Shown: in pieces, positions 37,067-46,102 of the stretch
Numbering within the stretch: the stretch's first letter is position 1
Layout: each line of letters starts with the position of its first letter
Assembly (NCBI GenBank): GCA_947456955.1
Contig: CANGTQ010000008.1
Coordinates: forward strand, 52,657 to 116,656
Length of the DNA stretch: 64,000 bases
Source: Flavobacteriaceae bacterium
Lineage (GTDB): Bacteria; Bacteroidota; Bacteroidia; Flavobacteriales; Flavobacteriaceae
Reading direction: 5' to 3'
The notes under the pieces: generated by a model
Databases searched by the model: none
Told to the model about the DNA's origin: nothing
What the model saw: the letters and a program-made list of their open reading frames with translations, nothing else
Position numbers and translations under genes: made by a program

Positions 37067-37390
37067 AATCGTATTTTTAATAAGCCAACAAATATAAATT
37101 ATAAATTCAGAATTCTGAATGATAAATGTGAATTGTTGAAAAGATATCTATTACTTTTCTGGAAAATAAATTAAGATAAGAATAGAATAAAATTGTTCCA
37201 AATTTTAAGTAATTTGGAATTATAAGTTATTCAAAAACTTTCAATTTTGAATGAGATATTTTAGAAAGTGAATCTTTGAATAATTTAATGAATTGGGTTA
37301 ATTTTCTTTTTGATTGAAATAAGATGATAATGAATTCGATATGTTCAATTTTTTAAATGTAACAACTTTTACTGATGTTTTTTTTTTCGA
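37067..37390. other. AT-rich gap with one 9-base palindrome
   Basis: This gap holds no ORF I can support. The only structure seen is TTCCAAATT (37196-37204) inverted with AATTTGGAA (37211-37219) around a 6-base spacer, without a T run on either side. It could be an operator or a weak hairpin in the pRiA4b-ORF3 upstream region. Confidence 0.5.
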
Positions 37391-37429
37391 TAAAAAATGC
37401 CTCTAATAGTGTCTAACTTTTTGAGGCAT
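37391..37429 (-). terminator. Terminator of the CDP-alcohol phosphatidyltransferase gene
   Basis: The stem GAGGCAT/ATGCCTC is followed on the minus strand by T6. Confidence 0.75.
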
Positions 37430-37447
37430 GTTCATTTTTCTGGTTTT

Positions 37448-38218
37448 TTATTTGATAAAAACTTTACGAATCCCTATTAATATAAAAATTAGTACGGTAT
37501 ATGTAATAAAAAATGGCACTATCAATTCAATCCAACCCATTGGCAGCATCACTGCAATAATTAATAGTTGAAATCCTAATCCATACAAAGAAAGCAAAGT
37601 CATGAACCAATTTGGGAAGTTTTTTACTTTATACGCTTGTTGGTCTAAAGCGTGAATAATTTTGTCAAATGCTCCGTAAACTATAGTGTATATTCCAAAT
37701 AAAATGTTGACCGATTTTTGACTTTCGGCAGGTAATGCTTTAGGGGTTTTGTATTCGAATATTTTACTTGTACTATCACCGCCAACCGATTTGTTTCTCA
37801 AAATAACATAATAGTAATTATATAAAGTGCCTTGTAATTGGATACAGATAAATGCCAAGAAAGTAAACCAAATAGAAGTTTTAGAAACATAACAAATCGC
37901 CATCAAAAACATAAAATTTAGAACGATATCAAACACACTATCTAAATAACGTCCCGAATAGGAAGGTGTTTTTTTTAGTCGGGCCAATTCGCCATCGGCA
38001 GCATCAATTCCCGATTTTAGAAGGATAAAAAATGCGGCAAAAAAATAATGATTATTCAGAATGCAATAAATAGCAATCAATCCGGTAAGACCAAATAGTA
38101 AAGTAACATGAATAGGAGTGAAGCAAGTATTCTTTAATTGATGAGCAAAAAACCTTCCGAAAGATCTTCCATAATCTGATAAATCTAAAAATTTATCCTG
38201 AGCTGTAAGTTTTGACAT
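37448..38218 (-). CDS. CDP-alcohol phosphatidyltransferase family membrane protein
   Basis: This 256-residue protein has about six membrane segments. The catalytic signature DGxxAR-x8-GxxxDxxxD is complete: DAADGELARLKKTPSYSGRYLDSVFD spans about residues 87-112, with all four aspartates present. The family joins a CDP-linked lipid or alcohol to an acceptor alcohol in the inner membrane. The exact phospholipid is not certain. It is followed upstream by heme A synthase on the same strand with a 53-base gap. Confidence 0.9.
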   Translation of the reverse strand: MSKLTAQDKFLDLSDYGRSFGRFFAHQLKNTCFTPIHVTLLFGLTGLIAIYCILNNHYFFAAFFILLKSGIDAADGELARLKKTPSYSGRYLDSVFDIVLNFMFLMAICYVSKTSIWFTFLAFICIQLQGTLYNYYYVILRNKSVGGDSTSKIFEYKTPKALPAESQKSVNILFGIYTIVYGAFDKIIHALDQQAYKVKNFPNWFMTLLSLYGLGFQLLIIAVMLPMGWIELIVPFFITYTVLIFILIGIRKVFIK

Positions 38219-38271
38219 TTAACATTCATAAACAAAGAATTGCGACAATATAGTCGGGCGGCAAATATAGA

Positions 38272-39291
38272 TTATAAAATTGTTTTTTTACTATTAGATT
38301 CCAATACCATATAAAATTGAAATCCAAAAAGCAGTGTTGCCAGCATTACATGTATAGTTTGTGTTCCAAAAGGGAAATCTAAATAGTACATCATTATACC
38401 TGATAGTATTTCGATAAAAATCAAGAATACAATCCAATTTATTTTTTTTAAGTGAAGTTGTAATTTTCTATTTCTTAGAAACAGATAGAAATTAGCAAGC
38501 AAGACAATTATAGAAAAAGTTCTGTGGAAATAGAAACTTAAGGACGGATTTTGAAGCCATAATATTTTTGGTGCGCCTGTTTCCGATAGTATATCAACAT
38601 GTTCTCTAACACTCGTTCCTAAGAGGATTTGAATAATAGTTAAAATAATAGTTAAGAATAAAATTTTATTAAACGTGCTATCTAAAATAAAGGACTTTTC
38701 CTTTTTTTGAACTTCATAAATAAGATACAATTGGAAAGAAATGATTAACAAAGCAGCTAGCATGTGAGTGGTAATTTTAAAAGGATTTAATTCCGAATCG
38801 ACTACTGTCTTTCCAAGCCATGCTTGAAAACCCATTAAAATGCATATAAAAAATGAAATATAAATAAGTTTTCTATTTTCTTTCCAATACCCAAATGAAA
38901 AAATAAAAGTTAAAAAACAAGCAATTCCTGCCAATGCGCCAAGTAATCTATTGATATATTCCACCCAAGTGTGTAATGGATTGAAAATGGCGTAGTCATG
39001 TTTAGTATATTTTTCCCAATTAGTTGAATCAAAAGTTGATTTAGCTACAAAGTCTTCTTTTGCCACCAAAAGAGTTTCCTCTTTAATAATAACTTGTCCT
39101 TTGTTATATTCTTTTCCTTCTGTAAATAATAATTCTTGTTTTTCAGTTGGTGGAATGTAATAGCCAAAACATTTAGGCCAATCAGGGCAACCCATTCCTG
39201 AACCTGTTAGTCTAACAAAAGCGCCAGCAAAAATCACAAGATAAACAAGGACTAAAGCTATTTTTGCCGATTTCGGAAAATATTTTTTCAT
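38272..39291 (-). CDS. ctaA: Heme A synthase, COX15/CtaA family
   Basis: This integral membrane enzyme of 339 residues oxidises heme O to heme A for cytochrome oxidase. The N-terminal FVRLTGSGMGCPDWPKCFG is diagnostic. Heme-ligating histidines are visible in LHTWVEYINRLLGA, TTHMLAALLI, YFHRTFSIIV and IHVMLATLLF. Eight membrane segments can be drawn. The long first extracytoplasmic loop (about residues 45-95) is typical of the COX15-like subgroup of Bacteroidota. No other oxidase-assembly gene is in the window. Confidence 0.94.
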   Translation of the reverse strand: MKKYFPKSAKIALVLVYLVIFAGAFVRLTGSGMGCPDWPKCFGYYIPPTEKQELLFTEGKEYNKGQVIIKEETLLVAKEDFVAKSTFDSTNWEKYTKHDYAIFNPLHTWVEYINRLLGALAGIACFLTFIFSFGYWKENRKLIYISFFICILMGFQAWLGKTVVDSELNPFKITTHMLAALLIISFQLYLIYEVQKKEKSFILDSTFNKILFLTIILTIIQILLGTSVREHVDILSETGAPKILWLQNPSLSFYFHRTFSIIVLLANFYLFLRNRKLQLHLKKINWIVFLIFIEILSGIMMYYLDFPFGTQTIHVMLATLLFGFQFYMVLESNSKKTIL

Positions 39292-39404
39292 ATTTTTTGG
39301 TTCTAAGTGACTGGGATTCTTTTTAATTAATCCTACAAACTTATATTGCTTTTATTTTTTTAATCTTAGACAAATTATAATTACCCTATTAATATATTTT
39401 CAAA

Positions 39405-40823
39405 TTAAGATACTTTTTTCAATCCTAGCTTTTCTGCTCGTTTTAAAACAAAATCATACGCTGCTTGGTATTCGTTCGGAATTTCTCCTTCTAAAATGGC
39501 TTCTTTTACGGCTTCTTTTAAAACGCCAATTTCGCGTGAAGGTTTTAAATTAAAGAGTTCCATAATCTCTTCACCAGAAATAGGTGGCTGGAAATTACGA
39601 ACATGATCGCGTTCTTCGACTTCAATTATCTTCTTGCGAACAATATCAAAATTGTTGTGATACTTTTTAAATTTCGTCGGATTCTTAGTAGTAATATCCG
39701 CTTCGCACAACGTCATCAAATTGTCCACATCTTCGCCAGCATCAAACACCAAACGACGCACAGCCGAATCGGTAACGATATCTTCCGAAAGAACTATTGG
39801 ACGGGAACTCAGCATTACCATTTTGGCAACAAACTTCATTTTTTGGTTCAATGGCATGTGCAATCTTTCGAAGATTTTCTTTACCATTTTTCCACCAAGG
39901 AATTCGTGTCCGTGAAATGTCCAACCTTGTTTTTTGTTGAATTTTTTAGTAGGTGCTTTTCCGATATCGTGCAGCAAAGCAGCCCAACGAAGCCAAACGT
40001 CATCAGTATTCGGACAAATATTATCTACTACTTCTAGTGTATGATAGAAATTATTTTTATGGGTATGTCCTTCTATTTCTTCTACATTATTTAACGCTGT
40101 AAGTTCAGGAAGAATAATTTCTAAAAGTCCAGTTTTATATAAATGTAAAAAGCCAATCGATGGTTTTGGTGTAGATAAAATTTTATTCAATTCGTCCACA
40201 ATTCTTTCACCAGATATAATCTTAATGCGTTCTTTATTTCTTTCGATAGCCTCCAATGATTTGGCTTCAATAACAAAGTCCAATTGCGTCGAAAAACGAA
40301 TGGCTCGCATCATTCGCAATGGATCGTCGGAATAAGTTATATCGGGATTTAAAGGCGTTTTGATGATTTTGTTTTTCAAATCGCTCAAACCATCAAACGG
40401 ATCAACTAATTCGCCATAATTACCTTTATTTAAAGAAAAAGCCAAAGCATTGATGGTAAAATCACGACGATTTTGGTCATCTTCAAGTGTTCCGTTTTCT
40501 ACGATAGGATTACGACTGTGCTCGGCATAACTTTCTTTTCTGGCACCCACAAATTCGATATCCATTTCTTTATAACGTAGCATTGCAGTTCCATAATTTT
40601 TGAAGACTTGTACTTTGGGTTTATTTTGTAATAATTCAGAAACTTTTAAAGCTAATTCAATTCCAGAACCAATGGCAACAATATCAATATCCTTCTTAAA
40701 ATCGCGTTGCAGCAAATAATCACGTACAAAACCGCCAATCACATAACTTTCGAGGTTAAGTTCTTGAGAAGCTTTTGAAATGATTTCAAAGATTTTGTTA
40801 TTTAATGCTTTTGTGTAGTTCAT
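39405..40823 (-). CDS. cca: CCA tRNA nucleotidyltransferase with HD domain
   Basis: This 472-residue enzyme builds or repairs the CCA end of tRNAs, consistent with tRNA-Glu here lacking an encoded CCA. The nucleotidyltransferase motif is [20 protein letters not shown], with the metal-binding [14 protein letters not shown] and [12 protein letters not shown] follow. An HD phosphohydrolase domain lies about residues 260-380 ([17 protein letters not shown]). Poly(A) polymerase activity cannot be excluded, but the domain order fits Cca. It lies downstream of tsaC, separated by an inverted repeat array. Confidence 0.94.
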   Translation of the reverse strand: MNYTKALNNKIFEIISKASQELNLESYVIGGFVRDYLLQRDFKKDIDIVAIGSGIELALKVSELLQNKPKVQVFKNYGTAMLRYKEMDIEFVGARKESYAEHSRNPIVENGTLEDDQNRRDFTINALAFSLNKGNYGELVDPFDGLSDLKNKIIKTPLNPDITYSDDPLRMMRAIRFSTQLDFVIEAKSLEAIERNKERIKIISGERIVDELNKILSTPKPSIGFLHLYKTGLLEIILPELTALNNVEEIEGHTHKNNFYHTLEVVDNICPNTDDVWLRWAALLHDIGKAPTKKFNKKQGWTFHGHEFLGGKMVKKIFERLHMPLNQKMKFVAKMVMLSSRPIVLSEDIVTDSAVRRLVFDAGEDVDNLMTLCEADITTKNPTKFKKYHNNFDIVRKKIIEVEERDHVRNFQPPISGEEIMELFNLKPSREIGVLKEAVKEAILEGEIPNEYQAAYDFVLKRAEKLGLKKVS

Positions 40824-40828
40824 AATTT

Positions 40829-40903
40829 AATTTGAAAATTTGAAAATTCTAAAATTTGAAAATTAATTCGTAATCTTCAAATCTTCAAATCTTCAAATCG
40901 AAT
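40829..40903. repeat. Inverted array with 8-base period (AATTTGAA / AATCTTCA)
   Basis: The left arm (40829-40868) has AATTTGAA, AATTTGAA, AATTCTAA, AATTTGAA and AATTAATT. The right arm (40872-40903) has AATCTTCA three times and AATCGAAT. The array fills the 79-base gap between cca and tsaC and touches the tsaC stop codon. Confidence 0.8.
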
Positions 40904-41472
40904 CATTTTCTAATAATTTTCACCTGACTATCACACGTTAATTTGATAATCGTCGACGGTTTATCGCAAATTTTTTCGTGATGCAAATTTACTACATAGT
41001 CCACACCTTTTATAATTTCGGGAGCAATTTCTTTGAAAGATTTTGGACTAAACATTCCCGAGATATTTGCCGAAGTCGAAACCAATGGTTTTTTCATGCG
41101 TTCCATCAGTTTGAAACAAAAAGGTTCTTTAACCAATCGAACGCCAAGCGTTTTGTCATCAGCAATAATATTGGCTGCAACATTTCTTGGATTATCAAGT
41201 ATTAAAGTCGTTGGCTTCTCTGATAAATCAAGGATTTGCCAGGCAGTTTCTGGAATTTCCTTGAAAACATTGTACATCATTTTTTCGCCATTCATAAGTA
41301 CTATCATGCTTTTGCTTTCTTCTCGTTGTTTTAAAGCATAGATTTTTTTCACTGCCTCAGCATTGGTAGCATCACAGCCAATTCCCCAAACCGTATCAGT
41401 AGGATAGAGGATGATGCCACCATTTTGGATGACTTCGAAGGCTTTGTGGATTTCAGTGTTGATGTCGTTCAT
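40903..41472 (-). CDS. tsaC: Threonylcarbamoyladenylate synthase (TsaC/Sua5/YrdC family)
   Basis: This enzyme makes threonylcarbamoyl-AMP, the donor for the t6A modification of tRNAs that read ANN codons. It has 189 residues and only the YrdC domain, so it is the short TsaC-like form. Characteristic parts are GGIILYPTDTVWGIGCDAT, LKQREESKSMIVLM, TLGVRLVKEPFC and VSTSANISG. It starts three bases after the rhamnosyltransferase-like gene, and cca follows. tRNA maturation genes are therefore linked to the end of the glycan operon. Confidence 0.94.
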   Translation of the reverse strand: MNDINTEIHKAFEVIQNGGIILYPTDTVWGIGCDATNAEAVKKIYALKQREESKSMIVLMNGEKMMYNVFKEIPETAWQILDLSEKPTTLILDNPRNVAANIIADDKTLGVRLVKEPFCFKLMERMKKPLVSTSANISGMFSPKSFKEIAPEIIKGVDYVVNLHHEKICDKPSTIIKLTCDSQVKIIRK

Positions 41473-41475
41473 GAT

Positions 41476-42327
41476 TTATTTTAATTTGTATACACCAAAG
41501 AATTTTTTAAAACTTTTACTTATAACTTTATACTTGACGATAATTTTGTTTTTCCAGCTTAATTTTAGCCATTTGTTATGAGGCAATAATTCATTTTTGA
41601 TTAGCACATTCGCTTCTTCAGAAAGCACAAAATCGGATTTTAATTTGTTCCATTTTACATTGTCATAACCGTTAAAATTATTAACCTTATTTTTTTCATG
41701 GATTACAGCAATCCAAAGGCGTTTGTGATTCACTTGTTTGATGCGGGTTTCCTTTTTCCACATGTTGTGGTGGTAATACCAAATGGTTTTCGGGTCGTCA
41801 TTTTTTTCAATTAAACTCATGAACGGATTGAAAATATGCTCTTTTTTACCCAACATAACTGTTGGTCGAATTTGTAACGAATAGCCTTTAATAATATCCA
41901 AAACCAGATAATCTTGTTGCTTAAACTGCAACTGAATTTCATTTATAAAATCTTTGTGCACTGAATCGTCATTGTCAATTCGAGAAGTAATGAGATAAGG
42001 TTTTTTATTTGGAATCGCGCTAATATATTTTTTCAATTCATCATAAAACTGCGGCATCCCATCGATATAAAACACTTTGAAATTGAGTTGGTTTTGAATC
42101 AATTCGGATATTTTGGTTTTAAATTTTTCAGGTGTCGTAATATCAAAATACAGCAACCATTCAAAATTCTGATTGGTTTGAGCCAAGATAGTCGGAAAGC
42201 AGAAGTTCTCAAAAAACCACATGCGTTCTTCCATCCAATCGTTGGTAAGCAGTTTTTCGTTGTTTTTGGTTACATCCCATTCCGGATTTCTGAGGTTGAA
42301 ACGGGTAACTAAAAGGTGATTGAACAT
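41476..42327 (-). CDS. Putative rhamnosyltransferase-type glycosyltransferase
   Basis: This 283-residue cytoplasmic protein resembles the putative rhamnosyltransferase family: MFNHLLVTRFNLRN at the start, WMEERMWFFENFCFPTILAQ and the LLYFDITTPEKFKTKI segment. SRIDNDDSVHKDF holds the likely nucleotide-sugar DxD site. The donor and acceptor are unknown. It lies six bases after the pyruvyltransferase gene, so the two probably act on the same surface glycan. Confidence 0.85.
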   Translation of the reverse strand: MFNHLLVTRFNLRNPEWDVTKNNEKLLTNDWMEERMWFFENFCFPTILAQTNQNFEWLLYFDITTPEKFKTKISELIQNQLNFKVFYIDGMPQFYDELKKYISAIPNKKPYLITSRIDNDDSVHKDFINEIQLQFKQQDYLVLDIIKGYSLQIRPTVMLGKKEHIFNPFMSLIEKNDDPKTIWYYHHNMWKKETRIKQVNHKRLWIAVIHEKNKVNNFNGYDNVKWNKLKSDFVLSEEANVLIKNELLPHNKWLKLSWKNKIIVKYKVISKSFKKFFGVYKLK

Positions 42328-42333
42328 ATTTAT

Positions 42334-43248
42334 TTATAGATTTAAATAATCAAAAGCTTTGTTGGCAAATTTCAAATTGGTTTCACGACAATCTTCTAAA
42401 ACACCACTGTACGATTGTACTTTTTTCAAATCGGCTTCAAAGTTTGTGAAAGTAGAAATCACAGGTTTGTATTTGAAATTGTAAAACTTTGAGGAATTCG
42501 GGAAAACCATTACTTTTTTGCCCAACATCAACGACCAATACATCGCATGATAACTGTCAGTTAAAATCGTATCTGTTTCGCCAATAAACTTTACTACATC
42601 CTCAAATACTGCATTGTTTGCTGTTGATGGAAATTGCTTAAATTTATTCAAAACACTTTTATCGTTCAACGTTTTCTTGTGGAAAATCATCCCGATTTCA
42701 TTTTTCACCTCGTGTTTTTTGTCAAAAATAGGGTGCAAACAACTCACACAAGGAACCCATTCTTCTTTCATTCCATAATCGCGAACACCGATCAAACCAA
42801 ATTTGGAAGTATCTACATTGTATTTGGAGATTTTACCATAAGTACTTTTTTCTTTCGCATTGTGTCCTAAACCCCATAGTACGGTTTTCTTTCCTTTATC
42901 GCCCAATTGTTCAAAAAGTTTCATCTGTAAATCAAATCCCTCTCGGTTAAGCAATCCACCACCGCCAATAATCAAGGAGTTTTTTGTGATTTTTTCAAAC
43001 CAATTGTCTCGGATAGCTTCGTCTCTTTTATAATCAAAAATGTCCAGGTGTTTGCCTTTCAACTCATTAAAATAATGATGAACGCCACAATAAAAATCAC
43101 CTATATTTGTTGGGTCATAACGATGTAAGTTTACAACATCTATATTTTCATGAATCGGATTTTTGAGAATCCTGTTGATGACTTCTTTTTTACGAGCAGA
43201 TCGGTTAAAGTGAGATAGTTTGTTTAAAAGGAATTCGGATATAGACAT
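42334..43248 (-). CDS. Polysaccharide pyruvyl transferase family protein
   Basis: This 304-residue protein fits the pyruvyl transferase family, which adds pyruvate ketals to glycans. It begins with a basic segment, then VVNLHRYDPTNIGDFYCGVH, a glycine motif IIGGGGLLNREGF, LWGLGHNAKEK, GVRDYGM and TDSYHAMYWSLMLGKKV. The HxM and glycine-rich motifs are intact. It is the first gene of a minus-strand operon that continues with the glycosyltransferase and tsaC, and it is divergent from two GT2 genes. Confidence 0.88.
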   Translation of the reverse strand: MSISEFLLNKLSHFNRSARKKEVINRILKNPIHENIDVVNLHRYDPTNIGDFYCGVHHYFNELKGKHLDIFDYKRDEAIRDNWFEKITKNSLIIGGGGLLNREGFDLQMKLFEQLGDKGKKTVLWGLGHNAKEKSTYGKISKYNVDTSKFGLIGVRDYGMKEEWVPCVSCLHPIFDKKHEVKNEIGMIFHKKTLNDKSVLNKFKQFPSTANNAVFEDVVKFIGETDTILTDSYHAMYWSLMLGKKVMVFPNSSKFYNFKYKPVISTFTNFEADLKKVQSYSGVLEDCRETNLKFANKAFDYLNL

Positions 43249-43395
43249 TTATCATATAAATTTTGGTAAAAATAATCATTTTGTTTCAGTCTTAAAGCCA
43301 ATTAGTTACTTTTACTAATATTATTATTCAAAAAAAATACAATAAAAATCAGCTGAAGTTGTCTTTAAAATTGTATTTTTCATTTTTAAAATAAA

Positions 43396-44214
43396 ATGGA
43401 ATTATCAGTTATTATTACAACTTACAATTCAGAAGAATGGTTGCGCAAAGTGCTTCTTGGCTATGCTATTCAAACCTTTCAAGATTTTGAGATTATAGTT
43501 GCCGATGATGGTTCAACAAGCAAAACTAAAGACGTTATACAGCAATTTCAGGATAAATTTAAATATCCGATACTTCATGTTTGGCATAAAGATGAAGGAT
43601 TTAGAAAATGTAAAATTCTCAATAAAGCTATAGTACAATCAAGTGCTGATTATTTATTATTTACCGATGGTGATTGCATTCCGAGAAAAGATTTTATTGC
43701 CAATCATCTCAAGCAAAAAGAAAAAGGCTATTTTCTTTCCGGCGGTTATTTTAAACTACCTATGTCGATTTCCAAAACTATTTCAGATGACGATATTCTG
43801 TCTCAAAAATGTTTTGAATTTTCGTGGCTAAATAAGCAAGGATTGAAGCTCAATTTTAAAATAACCAAACTTATTCATAATAGCTATTTTGCTGCATTTA
43901 TGAATTGGGTAACACCAACAAAACGTTCTTGGAATGGCCATAATTCTTCCGGATTTAAATCGGATATTTTAGCCATAAATGGTTTTAATGAATTGTTGGA
44001 TTATGGTGGTGAGGACAGGGAAATGGGTGAGAGGTTGTTCAATTTAGGATTGTTTTCAAAACAAATTCGCTACAGTGCCATTTGCCTGCATTTAGACCAT
44101 GCGCGAGGTTATGCTAATGCAGAAAAAATTATGAACAATATGGAGATTCGGCGATACAACAAAAAGCATCGAATAATCCGAATTGAGAATGGGATTGATA
44201 AATTGAAAATATAA
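43396..44214 (+). CDS. Glycosyltransferase family 2, paralog 1
   Basis: This 272-residue enzyme has the GT2 N terminus SVIITTYNSEEWLRKVLLGY, the nucleotide-binding ADDGS and the DxD-like FTDGDCIPRKDF. A conserved C-terminal region GGEDREMGERL and CLHLDHARGY follows. It closely resembles the next gene in length and motif order, so the pair is a tandem duplication. It is cytoplasmic and acts on an unknown sugar nucleotide. Confidence 0.92.
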   Translation: MELSVIITTYNSEEWLRKVLLGYAIQTFQDFEIIVADDGSTSKTKDVIQQFQDKFKYPILHVWHKDEGFRKCKILNKAIVQSSADYLLFTDGDCIPRKDFIANHLKQKEKGYFLSGGYFKLPMSISKTISDDDILSQKCFEFSWLNKQGLKLNFKITKLIHNSYFAAFMNWVTPTKRSWNGHNSSGFKSDILAINGFNELLDYGGEDREMGERLFNLGLFSKQIRYSAICLHLDHARGYANAEKIMNNMEIRRYNKKHRIIRIENGIDKLKI

Positions 44215-44223
44215 TTACCTTTG
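44195..44223 (+). promoter_or_regulatory. Internal promoter for GT2 paralog 2
   Basis: TTG at 44195-44197 and TACCTTTG at 44216-44223 match the Bacteroidota pattern with 18-base spacing. The site overlaps the 3' end of paralog 1. Confidence 0.5.
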
Positions 44224-44261
44224 CAACATTATAATCACAAAGATTTTATGAAGAGCAAAGA

Positions 44262-44325
44262 AGATAGAGAAGAGATAATAGACAAAACAAAATCTATCAT
44301 CTATTAGTCTATTATCTATTATCTA
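44262..44325. repeat. Inverted array, 7-base unit about CTATTAT
   Basis: The left arm AGATAATAGAC (44273-44283) mirrors GTCTATTATCT in the right arm. The right arm has CTATCAT, CTATTAGT and CTATTAT twice. It lies in the leader of GT2 paralog 2. Confidence 0.65.
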
Positions 44326-44335
44326 AAAAACAATT

Positions 44336-45154
44336 ATGAAAATATCAGTTATCGTTAGTACTTACAATGCCGAAGAATGGTTGGAGAAAGTATTAATCGG
44401 CTATAGTGTTCAAACTTACAAAGACTTTGAATTGATCATTGCCGATGATGGTTCCCAGCCTTTAACTAAGGAATTGATTGATAGTTATGCCAAAGATTAT
44501 CCGGTTCCTGTTCGTCATTTGTGGCACGAAGACCAAGGTTATCGTCGTCAGGAAATTTTGAACGTAGCCATAGTTGAAGCAGCTCACGAGTATATTATTA
44601 TGACTGATGGTGATTGTATTCCACGAAAAGACTTTGTGGAAATCCACGCCAAATTTGCCCAAAAAGGCCGATTCCTTTCCGGAGGTTATTGTAAGTTGTC
44701 TATGAAGTTGAGTAAAGAAATTGCTAAAGATGATATACTTTCCGGTAGATGTTTCGACTTAAAATGGCTGAAAAGCATCGACAAACTCAATCTTTCTAAT
44801 GCCTTAAAAATCGGAGCGAGTGATTTTTCGGCGAATATTTTAGACTTTATCTCTCCTACTAACGCATCATTCAATAACTGTAATTCTTCCGGTTTCCGTG
44901 AGGATATGATTGCTATTAACGGTTATGACGAGCGCATGAAATACGGCGGACCGGACAGAGAATTCGGAGAGCGTTTGGAAAATAACGGCATTAAAGGAAA
45001 ACAAATCCGACACAAAGCCATCGTATTGCATTTGGATCATCCGCGTGGCTATAAAACACCGGAATCGTTAGCGGCTAATTTGGCCATTCGAAAAGAAGTT
45101 AAAGACCAAAAAATAGTTTGGACACCTTACGGTATTAAAAAAGGAAACCAATAG
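44336..45154 (+). CDS. Glycosyltransferase family 2, paralog 2
   Basis: This protein is also 272 residues and has the same motifs as the upstream gene: SVIVSTYNAEEWLEKVLIGY, IADDGSQ, MTDGDCIPRKDF, GGPDREFGERL and LHLDHPRGYK. It is probably a paralog that extends or modifies the same glycan. Three bases separate it from the epimerase gene, so these are co-transcribed. Confidence 0.92.
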   Translation: MKISVIVSTYNAEEWLEKVLIGYSVQTYKDFELIIADDGSQPLTKELIDSYAKDYPVPVRHLWHEDQGYRRQEILNVAIVEAAHEYIIMTDGDCIPRKDFVEIHAKFAQKGRFLSGGYCKLSMKLSKEIAKDDILSGRCFDLKWLKSIDKLNLSNALKIGASDFSANILDFISPTNASFNNCNSSGFREDMIAINGYDERMKYGGPDREFGERLENNGIKGKQIRHKAIVLHLDHPRGYKTPESLAANLAIRKEVKDQKIVWTPYGIKKGNQ

Positions 45155-45157
45155 TTC

Positions 45158-46102
45158 ATGAAGATACTAGTTACCGGAGCAGCAGGTTTTATTGCCTCAC
45201 ACCTTTGTGAAAAACTACACGATTTAGGTCATGAAGTAGTTGGGTTGGATAATTTTAACGATTATTACAGTTCGGCGTTAAAACGTTTAAATGCCTCCGA
45301 TTTGAAAGCCAAAAGTATTGAAGTCATCGAAATTGATTTGAATGACAACTTGCAAACGGTCTTCCAAAAACCTTACGATTATATTTATCATTTAGCCGCG
45401 CAACCCGGAATTTCAGCCGAAACTCCGCTGAGCGATTATGTGACCAACAATATTTTTGCTACCCAAAACTTGCTCGATGCGTTAGCAAAGTTCAATCCGA
45501 ATTTACAATCTTTTATCAACATAGCGACTTCTTCCGTATACGGTTTAGTAGCTAATGTGGATGAAAATGTCCCTGCCAAACCTATTTCTTTCTACGGTAG
45601 TACCAAGTTGGCAGCTGAGCAATTGGTCTTGGGACAACAACGTTTGGGTAAGTTAAAGGCTTGTTCCATTCGATTGTATTCGGTTTACGGACCCAGAGAA
45701 CGCCCGGAAAAATTGTACACCAAACTCATAGAGAATTTGTATACAGATAAACCTTTTCCGCTTTTTGAAGGCAGTGTAAAACACGAAAGAAGCTTTACTT
45801 TTGTCGGAGATATAGTAGATGGCTTAGTGGCTATTATCGGGAAAGAAGATATCGTCAATGGTGAAATCATTAATTTAGGTACCGACGAAGTACACACTAC
45901 GCAAGAAGGTATCAATTTGGTGGAAGAAATTATGAACAAAACGTTGATTACCGACCATAAACCTGCGCGTAATGGCGACCAGGAAAAAACTTCGGCGGTG
46001 ATTAACAAAGCCCGAAATTTATTGGGTTACGAACCGAAAGTTTCTTTCAAAAAAGGGTTGGAACAACAAGTAAAATGGTATTTAGACAAGTTTACTTCGT
46101 AA
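45158..46102 (+). CDS. NAD-dependent nucleotide-sugar epimerase/dehydratase
   Basis: This 314-residue short-chain dehydrogenase shows the Rossmann motif TGAAGFIASHLCE, NNIFATQNLLDAL, SSVYG and the catalytic YGSTKLAAE (Tyr-x3-Lys). GPRERPEKLYTKLI is typical of UDP-glucuronate or UDP-glucose 4-epimerase-like enzymes. The sugar is not certain. It overlaps the convergent GT9 gene by 11 bases. Confidence 0.92.
   Translation: MKILVTGAAGFIASHLCEKLHDLGHEVVGLDNFNDYYSSALKRLNASDLKAKSIEVIEIDLNDNLQTVFQKPYDYIYHLAAQPGISAETPLSDYVTNNIFATQNLLDALAKFNPNLQSFINIATSSVYGLVANVDENVPAKPISFYGSTKLAAEQLVLGQQRLGKLKACSIRLYSVYGPRERPEKLYTKLIENLYTDKPFPLFEGSVKHERSFTFVGDIVDGLVAIIGKEDIVNGEIINLGTDEVHTTQEGINLVEEIMNKTLITDHKPARNGDQEKTSAVINKARNLLGYEPKVSFKKGLEQQVKWYLDKFTS

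Noticed and set aside
39603..40037. 144-codon plus-strand ORF opposite cca
   Set aside because: It is antisense to conserved Cca motifs and has an implausible amino acid composition.
43249..43395. Phase-variable promoter between the divergent glycan genes
   Set aside because: No inverted repeats of recombinase type and no recombinase gene were found.
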